From assembly GCA_905478555.1 (NCBI GenBank), contig CAJQIZ010000012.1, positions 1 through 64,000 on the forward strand: a stretch of DNA of 64,000 nt, given 5' to 3'. Each line of letters starts with the position of its first letter. Position 1 is the stretch's first letter. Position numbers and translations under genes: made by a program. This DNA is from an uncultured Flavobacteriales bacterium. Its GTDB lineage: Bacteria; Bacteroidota; Bacteroidia; Flavobacteriales; BACL11. Below the pieces are notes generated by a model that ran no database searches, was not told the DNA's origin, and saw only the letters and a list, made by a program, of their open reading frames with translations. Positions 24,040 to 34,489 of the stretch are shown piece after piece.

Positions 24040-26313
24040 ATGGCTAAAAAAACAACTAAAAAAGCAGCTCTTGAATACCATTCAAAAGGAAGGCCAGGAA
24101 AAATAGAGGTAGTTCCTACAAAAGAATATAATTCACAAAGAGATTTATCTTTAGCGTATTCCCCTGGTGTTGCAGAACCATGTATTCAGATTGAGAAGAA
24201 TAAAGAGGATGTATATAAGTATACCGCAAAAGGAAATTTGGTAGCAGTAATATCTAATGGTACTGCTGTTTTAGGATTAGGAAATATTGGTCCAGAAGCT
24301 TCAAAACCTGTAATGGAAGGAAAGGGTCTTTTGTTTAAGATTTTTGCAGATATTGATGTTTTTGATATTGAATTAGATGCCACTGATGTAGATAAATTTG
24401 TAGAAACCGTAAAAGCTATTTCTCCAACTTTTGGTGGAATTAACCTAGAAGATATAAAATCTCCTGAATGTTTTGAAATTGAAAGAAGATTAAAGGAAGA
24501 GTTAAATATTCCTATTATGCATGACGACCAGCATGGTACGGCAATCATTTCCTCTGCAGCTCTTTTAAATGCTTTAGAAATTTCGGAAAAGAAAATTGAA
24601 AAAGTGAAGATTGTGATAAACGGAGCTGGTGCAGCTGCAATTTCTTGTGCAAAGCTATACTTATCGTTAGGTGCTAAAAAAGAAAACCTTGTGATGTTAG
24701 ATAGTAAGGGGGTTTTAAACTACAAAAGAGAAAATTTAACTATAGAAAAAGAATTCTTTGTCACTAATAGAAAAATAGAAACATTGGAAGAAGCAATGAA
24801 GAATGCAGATGTTTTTCTAGGTCTTTCGAAAGGAGATATTGTTAATAAAGAGATGATTGTAAGTATGGCAAAGCGTCCAATTGTTTTTGCACTTGCTAAT
24901 CCAGATCCTGAAATTTCTTATAAAGAAGCAATGGAATCAAGAGATGATATTATTATGGCTACTGGTCGTTCTGATCATCCTAATCAGGTGAATAATGTTT
25001 TAGGTTTTCCGTATATTTTTAGAGGTGCTTTAGATGTAAGAGCTACAGAAATAAATGAAAGCATGAAACTTGCTGCAGTAAAAGCTATTGCTAAATTAGC
25101 AAAAGAAACTGTGGTAGATGAGGTGAATCTAGCTTATGATGACAATGCAATTTCTTTCGGGAAAGACTATATAATTCCTAAGCCATTAGATCCTAGATTA
25201 ATAACATCTGTTGCTCCAGCCGTTGCAAAGTCAGCTGTAAGAAGTGGTGTGGCTCAATTAGTAATTGAAGACTGGAAAAAATACGAACAGCAATTAGATA
25301 AACGATTAGGTAACGACAATAAATTAATTCGTCAGTTAACAAATAAGGCGAAAAGAAAACCAAAAAAAATTGTATTTGCTGAAGCGGAACATTATAAAGT
25401 TTTAAAAGCAGTAGAACAATGTGTAGATGATGGAATTATCCAACCTGTCCTATTAGGAAGAAAAGAAGTTATCTTGTCTTTAATTGAGGAATATTCTATA
25501 GAATTAGATGGAGTAGAAATTATTGACCCTAAAGATAAAAAATTAAAAAACAAAAGAGAAGAGTTTGGTTTTCTACTTTGGGAGAAAAGAAGAAGAAAGG
25601 GGCTTACAAAGTTTGAGGCGGTAAAGCTAATGAGAGAGAGAAATTATTTTGGATCAATGATGGTAGATGTCGGAGAGGCAGATGCTCTAATCTCAGGTAT
25701 CACCAGAAATTATCCGAACACAATTAAACCTGCTTTGGAAGTAATTGGAAAAAGGGAAGAGGTGAAAAATGTCCTAGGTATGTATATTATGAATACTAAA
25801 AAAGGAACTTTATTTTTAGCAGATACTACTATAAATATTGACCCGACAGAAGATGAGATTGTTGAGATTACTGAAATGGTAGCAAAGGCTATTAAGTCTT
25901 TACGATTAACTCCTAGAATAGCACTTTTAAGTTATTCTAATTTTGGAAGTAGTCGTACGGAAGGTTCTGGAAAAATGGCAAGAGCTGCTGATAGAATTAA
26001 GAAGAAAAATCCTAATTTAATTGTAGATGGTGAAATACAAGCAGACTTTGCTTTGAATAAAGAGAAAATGGAACATCTATTTGACTTTTCTGAACTATCT
26101 GAAAAATCTGCAAACACATTAATTTTCCCCAACTTAGAGTCTGGGAATATAGCTTATAAATTAATTCAGGAATTAGAAGATACCGATTCTATTGGCCCAA
26201 TTTTGGTGGGTATGAAAAAACCAGTACATATATTACAGTTAGGAAGTTCAGTACGAGAAATAGTAAATATGATTACATTAGCGGCTGTTGACGCTCAAAT
26301 AATAAATAAATGA
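24040..26313 (+). CDS. maeB: NADP-dependent malic enzyme with C-terminal phosphotransacetylase-like domain
   Basis: Malic enzyme decarboxylates malate to pyruvate with reduction of NAD(P). The 757-residue hybrid type has an N-terminal malic domain (about 1-165, with SLAYSPGVAEPC near 32). An NAD(P)-binding domain with MHDDQHGTAIIS near 160 and INGAGAAAISCAKLY near 194 runs to about 425. The C-terminal domain related to phosphate acetyltransferase (about 430-757) probably regulates the enzyme, as in other hybrid MaeB proteins. The last four bases overlap the ruvA start (ATGA). Confidence 0.94.
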   Translation: MAKKTTKKAALEYHSKGRPGKIEVVPTKEYNSQRDLSLAYSPGVAEPCIQIEKNKEDVYKYTAKGNLVAVISNGTAVLGLGNIGPEASKPVMEGKGLLFKIFADIDVFDIELDATDVDKFVETVKAISPTFGGINLEDIKSPECFEIERRLKEELNIPIMHDDQHGTAIISSAALLNALEISEKKIEKVKIVINGAGAAAISCAKLYLSLGAKKENLVMLDSKGVLNYKRENLTIEKEFFVTNRKIETLEEAMKNADVFLGLSKGDIVNKEMIVSMAKRPIVFALANPDPEISYKEAMESRDDIIMATGRSDHPNQVNNVLGFPYIFRGALDVRATEINESMKLAAVKAIAKLAKETVVDEVNLAYDDNAISFGKDYIIPKPLDPRLITSVAPAVAKSAVRSGVAQLVIEDWKKYEQQLDKRLGNDNKLIRQLTNKAKRKPKKIVFAEAEHYKVLKAVEQCVDDGIIQPVLLGRKEVILSLIEEYSIELDGVEIIDPKDKKLKNKREEFGFLLWEKRRRKGLTKFEAVKLMRERNYFGSMMVDVGEADALISGITRNYPNTIKPALEVIGKREEVKNVLGMYIMNTKKGTLFLADTTINIDPTEDEIVEITEMVAKAIKSLRLTPRIALLSYSNFGSSRTEGSGKMARAADRIKKKNPNLIVDGEIQADFALNKEKMEHLFDFSELSEKSANTLIFPNLESGNIAYKLIQELEDTDSIGPILVGMKKPVHILQLGSSVREIVNMITLAAVDAQIINK

Positions 26314-26885
26314 TAGCACATATAAAAGGAAAACTTGTAGAAAAAACTCCAACTTATGTAGTAATTGATTGCAATGGGGTAGGATATAAATTAAACATTT
26401 CATTACAAACTTACACTTCTATTGAAGATGAGAATTGTAAGCTTCTTACACATCTTTCGGTAAAGGAAGATTCTCATACATTATATGGTTTTTTTACAGC
26501 AGATGAAAGAGAACTCTTCAGGCAATTAATATCCGTATCTGGGGTTGGACCTAATACTGCTCGTATGATATTGTCTACCTATAGTGCCTTGGAAATTATT
26601 AGTTATATTATCTCTGCAGATGTGTCCGCTATTCAGAATGTAAAAGGAATTGGTGCAAAAACAGCACAAAGAATAATTATTGATTTAAAAGATAAGGTGG
26701 GAAAAGGCTTAGAAACTTCAGATTTATTATTTACACAAGACAATACTGTAAGGGATGAAGCGTTATCTGCCTTACTTGCTTTAGGATTTACTAAAAAAGT
26801 TGCAGAAAAGAAATTAGAACAGGTATTAAAAAACTATGTTGGTGATGTTACTGTAGAAGATTTAGTTAGAAAATCCTTAGGATAG
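26310..26885 (+). CDS. ruvA: Holliday junction DNA-binding protein RuvA
   Basis: RuvA tetramers bind four-way DNA junctions and load RuvB. The 191 residues show the N-terminal OB fold (MIAHIKGKLVEKTPTYVVIDCNGVGY). Helix-hairpin-helix motifs lie in LISVSGVGPNTARMIL near 71-86 and IQNVKGIGAKTAQRII near 107-122, followed by the C-terminal RuvB-binding domain (EALSALLALGFTKKVAEK). It overlaps maeB by 4 nt. The downstream gene sprA begins 12 nt after the stop, in the same reading frame. Confidence 0.94.
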   Translation: MIAHIKGKLVEKTPTYVVIDCNGVGYKLNISLQTYTSIEDENCKLLTHLSVKEDSHTLYGFFTADERELFRQLISVSGVGPNTARMILSTYSALEIISYIISADVSAIQNVKGIGAKTAQRIIIDLKDKVGKGLETSDLLFTQDNTVRDEALSALLALGFTKKVAEKKLEQVLKNYVGDVTVEDLVRKSLG

Positions 26886-26897
26886 AATTTTTTAAAA

Positions 26898-29800
26898 TTG
26901 GATAAAGAAAAGAAGTTTATTTATTTTGGAATAGTATTGTTTTTACTTTCATTTAGTAAAGATGTACAGTCCTTTTCTTATTTTTCTGACACCTCTATCA
27001 CAGATACTACTTTAACATACCAATTTAACCCTAGTGAGTATGGAGGGTTATTTATGAATACTCCGTCTAATTTTAAAACAAAGTTAGTTTATGATGAGAA
27101 TACAGATAAATATATTCTTTATCAGAGAATTGGTACAACAGATTTGTTCTCTCAAAAAATCATGTCTTTTCAGGAATATTTAGATTTTCAGCTAGAAAAA
27201 ATGATGTCTGAACATTGGGATTTCAGAACCGGAGATAGAAAAAGTTCCGTTCAACAATCTTACGGACTTCCAAAACTTTATGTTGGAGGAGAGACATTTG
27301 ATAGGGTATTTGGTGGAAACGCAGTGGATATCCGTCCTCAAGGGTCAGCAGAGTTGATATTTGCTTTAAGAATAAATAGACTAGACAACCCTAATTATAC
27401 TGTTAAACAAAGAAAAACTACATCATTTGATTTTCAGGAGAAAATACAGATGAATGTTATTGGTAAGATTGGAGAAAAATTAAAACTTACTACGAATTTT
27501 AATACAGAAGCAACCTTCAATTTTGAGAATGATATGAAGTTGGAGTACACTGGTTTTGAAGATGAAATAATAAAGAAGATTGAAGTTGGAAATGTTAGTC
27601 TGCCGTTAAACGGAACTTTAATTACTGGTAGTCAGAGTTTGTTTGGATTAAAAACTCAACTTCAATTTGGTAGAACTACTATTACGGGAATTCTTTCTCA
27701 ACAAAAATCTACTACTTCAGAAGTAGAAGTTACTGGAGGAGCTCAAACAACCGAATTCGATATTTATGCCGATCAATATGAAGCAAATAAACATTTTTTC
27801 CTCTCACATTATTTTAAACAAAATTATAATACTGCATTAGAGGATCTACCTTTTGTTAATTCTCCAATAAATATTACAAAAGTAGAAGTTTGGGTAACTA
27901 ATAAAACAGGAGAAACTATTGATAGTAGAAACATAATTTCCTTTTTAGATTTAGGGGAAACAGCAGGAAATTTACAGAACTCTGCTTTCACTATCTCTAA
28001 TGGAGGTAATTTTCCTGATAATGATCAAGCGAATGATATGTATCAACATCTATTATCACAATATTCTGGGATAAGGAATGTAAATCAGGTTAATAATCAG
28101 TTAGCTACTCCTTCTAATTTGGCTATTAATTTTTTAGGTGGTCAGGATTATGAAAAGTTAGAAAGAGCAAGAAAGTTAAAACCATCAGAATATACGGTAC
28201 ACCCTCAATTAGGATATATCTCTTTAAACCAAGCTTTAAATAATGATGAGGTTTTAGCAGTTGCTTTTCAGTATACTATTGGTAATGAAACCTATCAAGT
28301 AGGGGAACTTACTACTACAGGTCCGAATGCTCCGGATGCACTTATTGTAAAATTATTAAAAGGAACAACTCTTTCTCCCTCGTTAAAAAATTGGGAGTTA
28401 ATGATGAAAAATATTTATGCTTTAGGTGCTTATCAAATGAGTTCTAATGAATTTGTTTTAAATATTATTTATGAAAATACAGAAGAATCGGGTGGTTTAA
28501 CTAACTATATCCCTGAAGGAAATGTTAATGGTACACCAATAATTAGTTTATTAAATTTAGATAATTTAAACCAACAACAAGCTCAGATTTCTGATGGGAT
28601 ATTTGATTTTATTGAAGGTTTAACAGTTCGTTCTTCAAACGGTAGAATTATATTTCCAGTATTAAAACCTTTTGGTGCTGATTTGAGAAGTAATTTCACA
28701 GATCAGGATATTGCAAATAAATATGTTTACGATTATATTTATGATTCTACTTTAACAGTTGCACAAAAATACCCTGAACTAAATAAATTTAGGTTGAAAG
28801 GTTCTTATAAATCTTCCTCTGGAGCCGAAATTTCTTTAAATGCTATGAATGTTCCAGAAGGTTCGGTAACGGTAACTGCTGGTTCTCAGAAATTAGTAGA
28901 AAACCAACATTATACTGTGGACTATATGTTGGGTAGGGTAACTATTATTGATGAGGGAATTCTAAATTCAGGCGTCCCAATAAAAATCAAATTAGAGAAC
29001 AATTCCATGTTTGGTGTTCAAGATAAAACGCTTATCGGTTTTCATGCAGATTATGAGATAAATAGAGATTTTATTATTGGAGGTACACTTCTGAAACTTT
29101 CTGAAGCACCATATGTAAATAAAATTAATGCGGGGGATGAACCTATCTCTAATATTATATTAGGTTTAGATGGTACCTATCAAACAGAGTCTTCTTTTGT
29201 TACTCGTATGGTAGATATGTTTCCTTTTTTAGAAACCAAAGCAAAATCTCGGATTATTGCCACTGCTGAAATTGCAAAATTAATCCCTGGACACCACCGT
29301 CGAATTGATAATGGAGATGGAGGTACATCTTATATTGATGATTTTGAAGCGAGTAGAAGTTCTATAGATATTAAAAATGTTAGATCATGGAATTTAGCTT
29401 CTATTCCGCAAGGACAAAATGATGTGTTTGAAAATTCTAGTTTAAATAATGACCTATCTCTAGGTTTCAGAAGAGCTAAATTGGCTTGGTATACTATTGA
29501 TCCTTCTGTATTTTTCCGTACTTCTTCTAACACACCACCAGGTGTAGATAATAAAATTCAACTCCCAAATGGAAGTCAAATCTCTCAACAATCCTATCAT
29601 TATTCCAGAGAGATCTTAGAGAAAGAGGTATTCCCTAATAAGGATCCTCAATATGGTAGTCAGATTACCAATATGTCTATTTTAGATTTAGCCTATTATC
29701 CATCTGAAAGAGGTCCGTATAATTATTCTGTAAATGGACTAAATACAGACGGAACTTTAATGAACCCTCAAAAGAATTGGGCAGCAATCATGAGAAAGAT

Positions 29801-32800
29801 AGAAACAAATGATTTTGAAGCTGCTAATATTGAATTTGTGGAATTTTGGATGATGGACCCATTTAACATGGAAGATGGAGATATTAATCATGATGGTGGA
29901 GATTTATATATTCAATTGGGTAATGTTTCGGAAGATGTGTTGAAAGATGGGTATAAGAGTTTTGAAAATGGGTTGCCAATAAATTCTACTATTACAGATG
30001 TAGATACCACTGCATGGGGTAGAGTGCCTACTTCCTATTCTATAGTAGAAGCGTTTGATAACGACCCTCTTTCTAGAGAATATCAGGATGTTGGTTTGGA
30101 TGGACTAAGTGATGAGGATGAAGTTTTATTCTTTGACTCAGTGTATGTACAGGAAATTGCAAATAATCCTGCTCTTGGAACTTTGTCTATTGCATATCAA
30201 AATGCATTAAAAGATCCTTCAGGAGATAATTTTCAATATTTTAGAGGAACAGATTTTGATAATAATGAAACTCCACTTTTAAAAAGATACAAGAGTTTTA
30301 ATAATGTAGATGGGAATTCTTCTACCACCGAACAGGCCATAGAATCTTACTCTACTTCCGCATCTTCTACTCCAAATTCGGAAGATATTAATAGAGATAA
30401 TACTTTAGGGGAATCAGAAAGTTATTTTCAATATAAAGTCAGGCTATCTCCGCAAACTATGAATATTTCTAACCCTTATATTTCAGATGTTTTAGAGACT
30501 ACAGTTGATACTAAAAATGGAGACGAGAGAGTGATAAAATGGTATCAATTTAGGGTGCCAGTATATAACCCAGAAAAGGTAATAGGTTCTATTCAAGATT
30601 TTAAATCTATTCGTTTTATGAGGATGGTATTATCTGACTTTTCGGAACCTATTGTTTGTCGTTTTGCTACATTAGAGTTGGTGAGAGGAGAATGGAGGAG
30701 ATATAATTTAGATTTAACTGAGGGTGGAGAATATATTCCTAATGATATTGATGATGAAACTTTATTTGATGTCTCAGCAGTGAATATTGAAGAAAATGGA
30801 CAGAGAGATCCTATTAATTATGTCCTTCCTCCTGGTATTGAACAGAATATTGATAATACAACAACTACTATCAGAAGAGATAATGAGCAATCGTTAGTAT
30901 TAAAAATCTGTAATCTGAAAGATGGAGATAGTAGAGCTGCTTATAAAACTTCTGATTTAGATGTAAGAGCATATAAAAGATTAAAAATGTTTGTTCATGC
31001 AGAAGGGAAAGATGATGATTTATTAGATGGAGAACTTTCATGTTTTATCAGGTTGGGTACAGATTTTACTTCTAATTATTACGAATATGAAATTCCATTG
31101 CAATCTACTAACCATGGTGATAATGGAAGAGAGGAAGTTTGGCCATTAGATAATAATATAGATATCCGTTTTGAAGATTTTCAACTTGCAAAACAAGAAA
31201 GAAATTTCACTTTAGATGATGTTAATTCACCTTATATTATGTTTTTAGGTGGAGGTAAGAAGATAACTGTTGTTGGTAATCCTAATTTAAGTAGGGTGAA
31301 AACTATAATGATTGGAGTTAGAAACCCAAAGAAGACTTCATTAGATTCTGAAGATGATGGTTTGCCAAAATGTGGAGAAATCTGGGTAAATGAGTTGAGG
31401 TTAACTGATTTTGATGAATATGGAGGTTGGGCCGCAAATGCGCGCTTCACTTCTCGTTTAGCAGATTTTGGAACTGTTACTGTTGCGGGTAATATGAGTA
31501 CAATTGGTTTTGGTTCTATTGAGAAAAAAATAAATGAAAGACAAAAATCAGATGACTACCAATATGACTTATCTTCAAATTTAGAGTTAGGAAAATTCTT
31601 CCCTGAAAAATATGGATTTAAAATCCCTTTACATGTTAGTAGTTCTGAACAGTTTTCTAATCCTCAATATAATCCTTTAGATCCAGATATATTATTTAAA
31701 ACTACACTAGAGACTATGGGGTCTAAATACGAACAAGATAGTTTGAAACATATTGCTCAGGATTATGTGAGTAGAAATGCTGTAAATTTCACTAATATTA
31801 GAAAATTACCTACGCAAAATAAGGGAGATAACGGAAAAACAAAAACTCCAAAAGTATATGATTTAGAGAATTTCACACTTTCATATTCTAAAAATGAGTT
31901 ATTCTTGAGAAATATAAATACAGAAAAGAATAGAACTAAAAATTATAGAGGAGCTCTTACTTATAATTTTAATACTCGTCCAAAAAATATTAAGCCGTTT
32001 TCAAAGCTTAAAATCGGTAAAGGTCCTTATGCTCGTTTAATTAAAGATATTAATTTTTATACCATGCCCAAATCGTTTTCTTACCGATCAGATATGGATA
32101 GAATGTATAATGAAACAAAATTAAGGAATGTAAATAACTCTTATATGATTATTGAACCTACTTATAACAAGTACTTCAATTGGAATAAATCGTATGAGTT
32201 TAAATATGATTTAACTAGAACTTTTAAGATTGACTTTTCTGCAAGAAGTCAAGCGAGTGTTGATGAACCAGAAGGAAGAATGGATAATGACTATGTTTAT
32301 TTTAAACAGAATAGAGATACGGTTTGGCAGAATTTCTGGGATGGAGGAAGACCTACAATGTACCATCATGATATATCTGTCAATTATCAATTACCATTAA
32401 ATAAAATACCTCTTACTAATTTTTTAAGTTTAAATACTAGGTATAATGCTAATTACGACTGGACTGCTGCTCCTTTGGCACTTTCTGAATTAGGAAATAA
32501 TATTCAGAATTCGAATAACATACAGTATAACGGACAGATTAATTTGAGTACACTTTATAATAAAGTTCCATATTTTAAAAAGGTATTAAATTCTGGGAAA
32601 AGAAAACAAAGAGGTAGAGGCAGGACTTCCAGAAATAATGATGAAAATAAAAAAGAAGAGGAAGAGGAGAAAAAGGATCGATATAAAGCATTTCGATATG
32701 CTACTAAATTTGTTTTAGGAGTAAAAAATATTTCTGTAAATCTTACTCAAAATAAGGGGACTTTCATTCCTGGATTCTTACCAGAAGCTCACTTCTTTGG

Positions 32801-34061
32801 GCAGCATTGGGGAGAAGTTGCTCCAGGTATTCCATTTGTTTTAGGGAGTCAGAGAGACATCAGATTTCTTGCTGGTCAAAATGGTTGGCTTACTCAAAAT
32901 GAGAATATGAATACTTTATTTAAGAAGAATGCTTCGACAAATTTAGTACTTAGAAGTACAGTGGAACCTTTCCATAAATTTAGAATTGAATTTACTGCAA
33001 ATAAAATGCAATCTTTAAATGAGCAGGAGTTCTATAGATGGTCTGATGATGATAATATGTTTGCTCACTTCTCTGAAACTCAAAATGGAACTTTCTCTAT
33101 GTCGTTTATTTCTTTTGGTACTGCATTTGTCGTTAACAATAAGGAGGATGAGTCTAAGGTGTTTCAGCAATTTAGAAATTACAGAAATGAGATAGCTAAA
33201 AGACTAGCGGTTCAAAACCCAAATTATAATGGTATTATTGATTCTACTGGTTTCCCTACAGGTTATGGTTCTACTTCACAAGATGTATTGATACCTGCAT
33301 TTTTAGCAGCTTATTCTGGACAAGATGCATTGGGTGTTTCTTTAAATACCATGCCTAAGATTCCATTACCTAATTGGAGGATTAATTATGATGGATTAAT
33401 GCAAATAAAGTTTATAAAGAAAAGATTTCAGACCTTTACAATAGGTCATGCGTATAGAAGTACTTATTCAGTTGGTTCTTTTGTAAGTAGTTTGGACTAT
33501 GATGATAATAGTTCTGGATGGTCTTCTTCTATCAATCCGAATACAGGAAACTTCTTCTCAGAGTTTGAAATTGGTCAGGTTACAATTAACGAGATGTTTA
33601 CTCCGTTAATTAAAATAGATATGACTTGGAAAAATAGTTTAATAACAAAGTTAGAGATTAAGAAAAATAGAACTTTAAATTTATCTTTATCTAATAATCA
33701 GATTACTGAAATTAATGGTAGTGAATATGTAATTGGTACAGGATATAGAATAAAAGATTTAGAATTTAAATTTAAATCAGCTGGCAGAAGTAAGAAAATT
33801 TCATCAGATTTAGATTTGAAATTAGACCTAAATATACGAAATAACAAAACGGTAATTAGGAAAATTGTAGAAAATGAGGAGCAAACTACAATGGGTCAAC
33901 AAACAATTAGTATTAAATTTTCTGCAGATTATGTAGTTAATTCAAGACTAAATTTAAAGATGTTCTATGATAAGGTAATTACAAATCCGTTTATTGATAT
34001 AACATATCCAGGGTCTATTACCAATGCCGGATTTAGCCTAAGATTTACTTTAGCAGGATAA
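26898..34061 (+). CDS. sprA: Type IX secretion translocon and gliding motility protein SprA/Sov
   Basis: SprA is the giant outer-membrane barrel that forms the T9SS translocon and is needed for gliding and secretion of CTD-bearing proteins. The 2387-residue length fits the family. A signal segment is at about 7-26, and large periplasmic and strand regions show SprA features such as PQGSAELIFALRINRLDNP near 149-167, GGTSYIDDFEASRSSIDIKN near 808-827 and repeated strand turns to a terminal AGFSLRFTLAG. The start is TTG at 26898: upstream in frame only five codons separate it from the ruvA stop, and the first in-frame ATG would remove the signal peptide. It follows maeB-ruvA and precedes gcvH. 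At least five T9SS cargo genes are in the window. Confidence 0.95.
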   Translation: MDKEKKFIYFGIVLFLLSFSKDVQSFSYFSDTSITDTTLTYQFNPSEYGGLFMNTPSNFKTKLVYDENTDKYILYQRIGTTDLFSQKIMSFQEYLDFQLEKMMSEHWDFRTGDRKSSVQQSYGLPKLYVGGETFDRVFGGNAVDIRPQGSAELIFALRINRLDNPNYTVKQRKTTSFDFQEKIQMNVIGKIGEKLKLTTNFNTEATFNFENDMKLEYTGFEDEIIKKIEVGNVSLPLNGTLITGSQSLFGLKTQLQFGRTTITGILSQQKSTTSEVEVTGGAQTTEFDIYADQYEANKHFFLSHYFKQNYNTALEDLPFVNSPINITKVEVWVTNKTGETIDSRNIISFLDLGETAGNLQNSAFTISNGGNFPDNDQANDMYQHLLSQYSGIRNVNQVNNQLATPSNLAINFLGGQDYEKLERARKLKPSEYTVHPQLGYISLNQALNNDEVLAVAFQYTIGNETYQVGELTTTGPNAPDALIVKLLKGTTLSPSLKNWELMMKNIYALGAYQMSSNEFVLNIIYENTEESGGLTNYIPEGNVNGTPIISLLNLDNLNQQQAQISDGIFDFIEGLTVRSSNGRIIFPVLKPFGADLRSNFTDQDIANKYVYDYIYDSTLTVAQKYPELNKFRLKGSYKSSSGAEISLNAMNVPEGSVTVTAGSQKLVENQHYTVDYMLGRVTIIDEGILNSGVPIKIKLENNSMFGVQDKTLIGFHADYEINRDFIIGGTLLKLSEAPYVNKINAGDEPISNIILGLDGTYQTESSFVTRMVDMFPFLETKAKSRIIATAEIAKLIPGHHRRIDNGDGGTSYIDDFEASRSSIDIKNVRSWNLASIPQGQNDVFENSSLNNDLSLGFRRAKLAWYTIDPSVFFRTSSNTPPGVDNKIQLPNGSQISQQSYHYSREILEKEVFPNKDPQYGSQITNMSILDLAYYPSERGPYNYSVNGLNTDGTLMNPQKNWAAIMRKIETNDFEAANIEFVEFWMMDPFNMEDGDINHDGGDLYIQLGNVSEDVLKDGYKSFENGLPINSTITDVDTTAWGRVPTSYSIVEAFDNDPLSREYQDVGLDGLSDEDEVLFFDSVYVQEIANNPALGTLSIAYQNALKDPSGDNFQYFRGTDFDNNETPLLKRYKSFNNVDGNSSTTEQAIESYSTSASSTPNSEDINRDNTLGESESYFQYKVRLSPQTMNISNPYISDVLETTVDTKNGDERVIKWYQFRVPVYNPEKVIGSIQDFKSIRFMRMVLSDFSEPIVCRFATLELVRGEWRRYNLDLTEGGEYIPNDIDDETLFDVSAVNIEENGQRDPINYVLPPGIEQNIDNTTTTIRRDNEQSLVLKICNLKDGDSRAAYKTSDLDVRAYKRLKMFVHAEGKDDDLLDGELSCFIRLGTDFTSNYYEYEIPLQSTNHGDNGREEVWPLDNNIDIRFEDFQLAKQERNFTLDDVNSPYIMFLGGGKKITVVGNPNLSRVKTIMIGVRNPKKTSLDSEDDGLPKCGEIWVNELRLTDFDEYGGWAANARFTSRLADFGTVTVAGNMSTIGFGSIEKKINERQKSDDYQYDLSSNLELGKFFPEKYGFKIPLHVSSSEQFSNPQYNPLDPDILFKTTLETMGSKYEQDSLKHIAQDYVSRNAVNFTNIRKLPTQNKGDNGKTKTPKVYDLENFTLSYSKNELFLRNINTEKNRTKNYRGALTYNFNTRPKNIKPFSKLKIGKGPYARLIKDINFYTMPKSFSYRSDMDRMYNETKLRNVNNSYMIIEPTYNKYFNWNKSYEFKYDLTRTFKIDFSARSQASVDEPEGRMDNDYVYFKQNRDTVWQNFWDGGRPTMYHHDISVNYQLPLNKIPLTNFLSLNTRYNANYDWTAAPLALSELGNNIQNSNNIQYNGQINLSTLYNKVPYFKKVLNSGKRKQRGRGRTSRNNDENKKEEEEEKKDRYKAFRYATKFVLGVKNISVNLTQNKGTFIPGFLPEAHFFGQHWGEVAPGIPFVLGSQRDIRFLAGQNGWLTQNENMNTLFKKNASTNLVLRSTVEPFHKFRIEFTANKMQSLNEQEFYRWSDDDNMFAHFSETQNGTFSMSFISFGTAFVVNNKEDESKVFQQFRNYRNEIAKRLAVQNPNYNGIIDSTGFPTGYGSTSQDVLIPAFLAAYSGQDALGVSLNTMPKIPLPNWRINYDGLMQIKFIKKRFQTFTIGHAYRSTYSVGSFVSSLDYDDNSSGWSSSINPNTGNFFSEFEIGQVTINEMFTPLIKIDMTWKNSLITKLEIKKNRTLNLSLSNNQITEINGSEYVIGTGYRIKDLEFKFKSAGRSKKISSDLDLKLDLNIRNNKTVIRKIVENEEQTTMGQQTISIKFSADYVVNSRLNLKMFYDKVITNPFIDITYPGSITNAGFSLRFTLAG

Positions 34062-34062
34062 T

Positions 34063-34092
34063 TTTGACAACAAATTTAAAAGTGTATTTTTG
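34063..34092 (+). promoter_or_regulatory. Promoter of gcvH
   Basis: TTTG at 34063-34066 and TATTTTTG at 34085-34092 are 18 nt apart. The ATG is 15 nt after the -7 element. The -33 element begins immediately after the sprA stop. Confidence 0.65.
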
Positions 34093-34107
34093 TAAAAAAT
34101 TTAAAAA

Positions 34108-34485
34108 ATGAATATTCCAGAAAATTTAAAATATACAAAGAACCATGAATGGTTAAAAGTGGAGGATAATATAGCTACTATTGGTATTTCTGAATTCGCT
34201 CAAGGAGAACTAGGCGATATCGTATTTGTTGAGGTAGATACTGAAGGAGAGTCTTTAGACATGGAAGAGGTTTTTGGAACTATTGAAGCAGTGAAGACTG
34301 TTTCTGATTTGTTTATGCCTATAACTGGAGAAGTAACAGAATTTAATGAGACTCTAGAAGATGAACCAGAATTAATTAATTCTTCTCCTTATGATAAGGG
34401 TTGGATTGTTAAAGTAGAAATGTCAGAAATGTCAGAATTAGATAACTTGCTTTCTGCTGAAGAATATAAAAATTTAATATCATAA
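34108..34485 (+). CDS. gcvH: Glycine cleavage system H protein
   Basis: The 125-residue lipoyl-carrier protein shuttles the aminomethyl group between the P, T and L proteins. The lipoylation site is the Lys in FGTIEAVKTVSDLFMP (about residue 63), within the normal two-sheet fold from HEWLKVEDNIATIGIS to SPYDKGWIVKVE. No gcvT or gcvP is nearby and no glycine riboswitch was seen in the short leader. A TonB-family gene follows after 4 nt. Confidence 0.95.
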   Translation: MNIPENLKYTKNHEWLKVEDNIATIGISEFAQGELGDIVFVEVDTEGESLDMEEVFGTIEAVKTVSDLFMPITGEVTEFNETLEDEPELINSSPYDKGWIVKVEMSEMSELDNLLSAEEYKNLIS

Positions 34486-34489
34486 TATT

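Noticed and set aside
34060-34107. Glycine riboswitch ahead of gcvH
   Set aside because: The leader is only about 15 nt after the promoter, too short for any aptamer.
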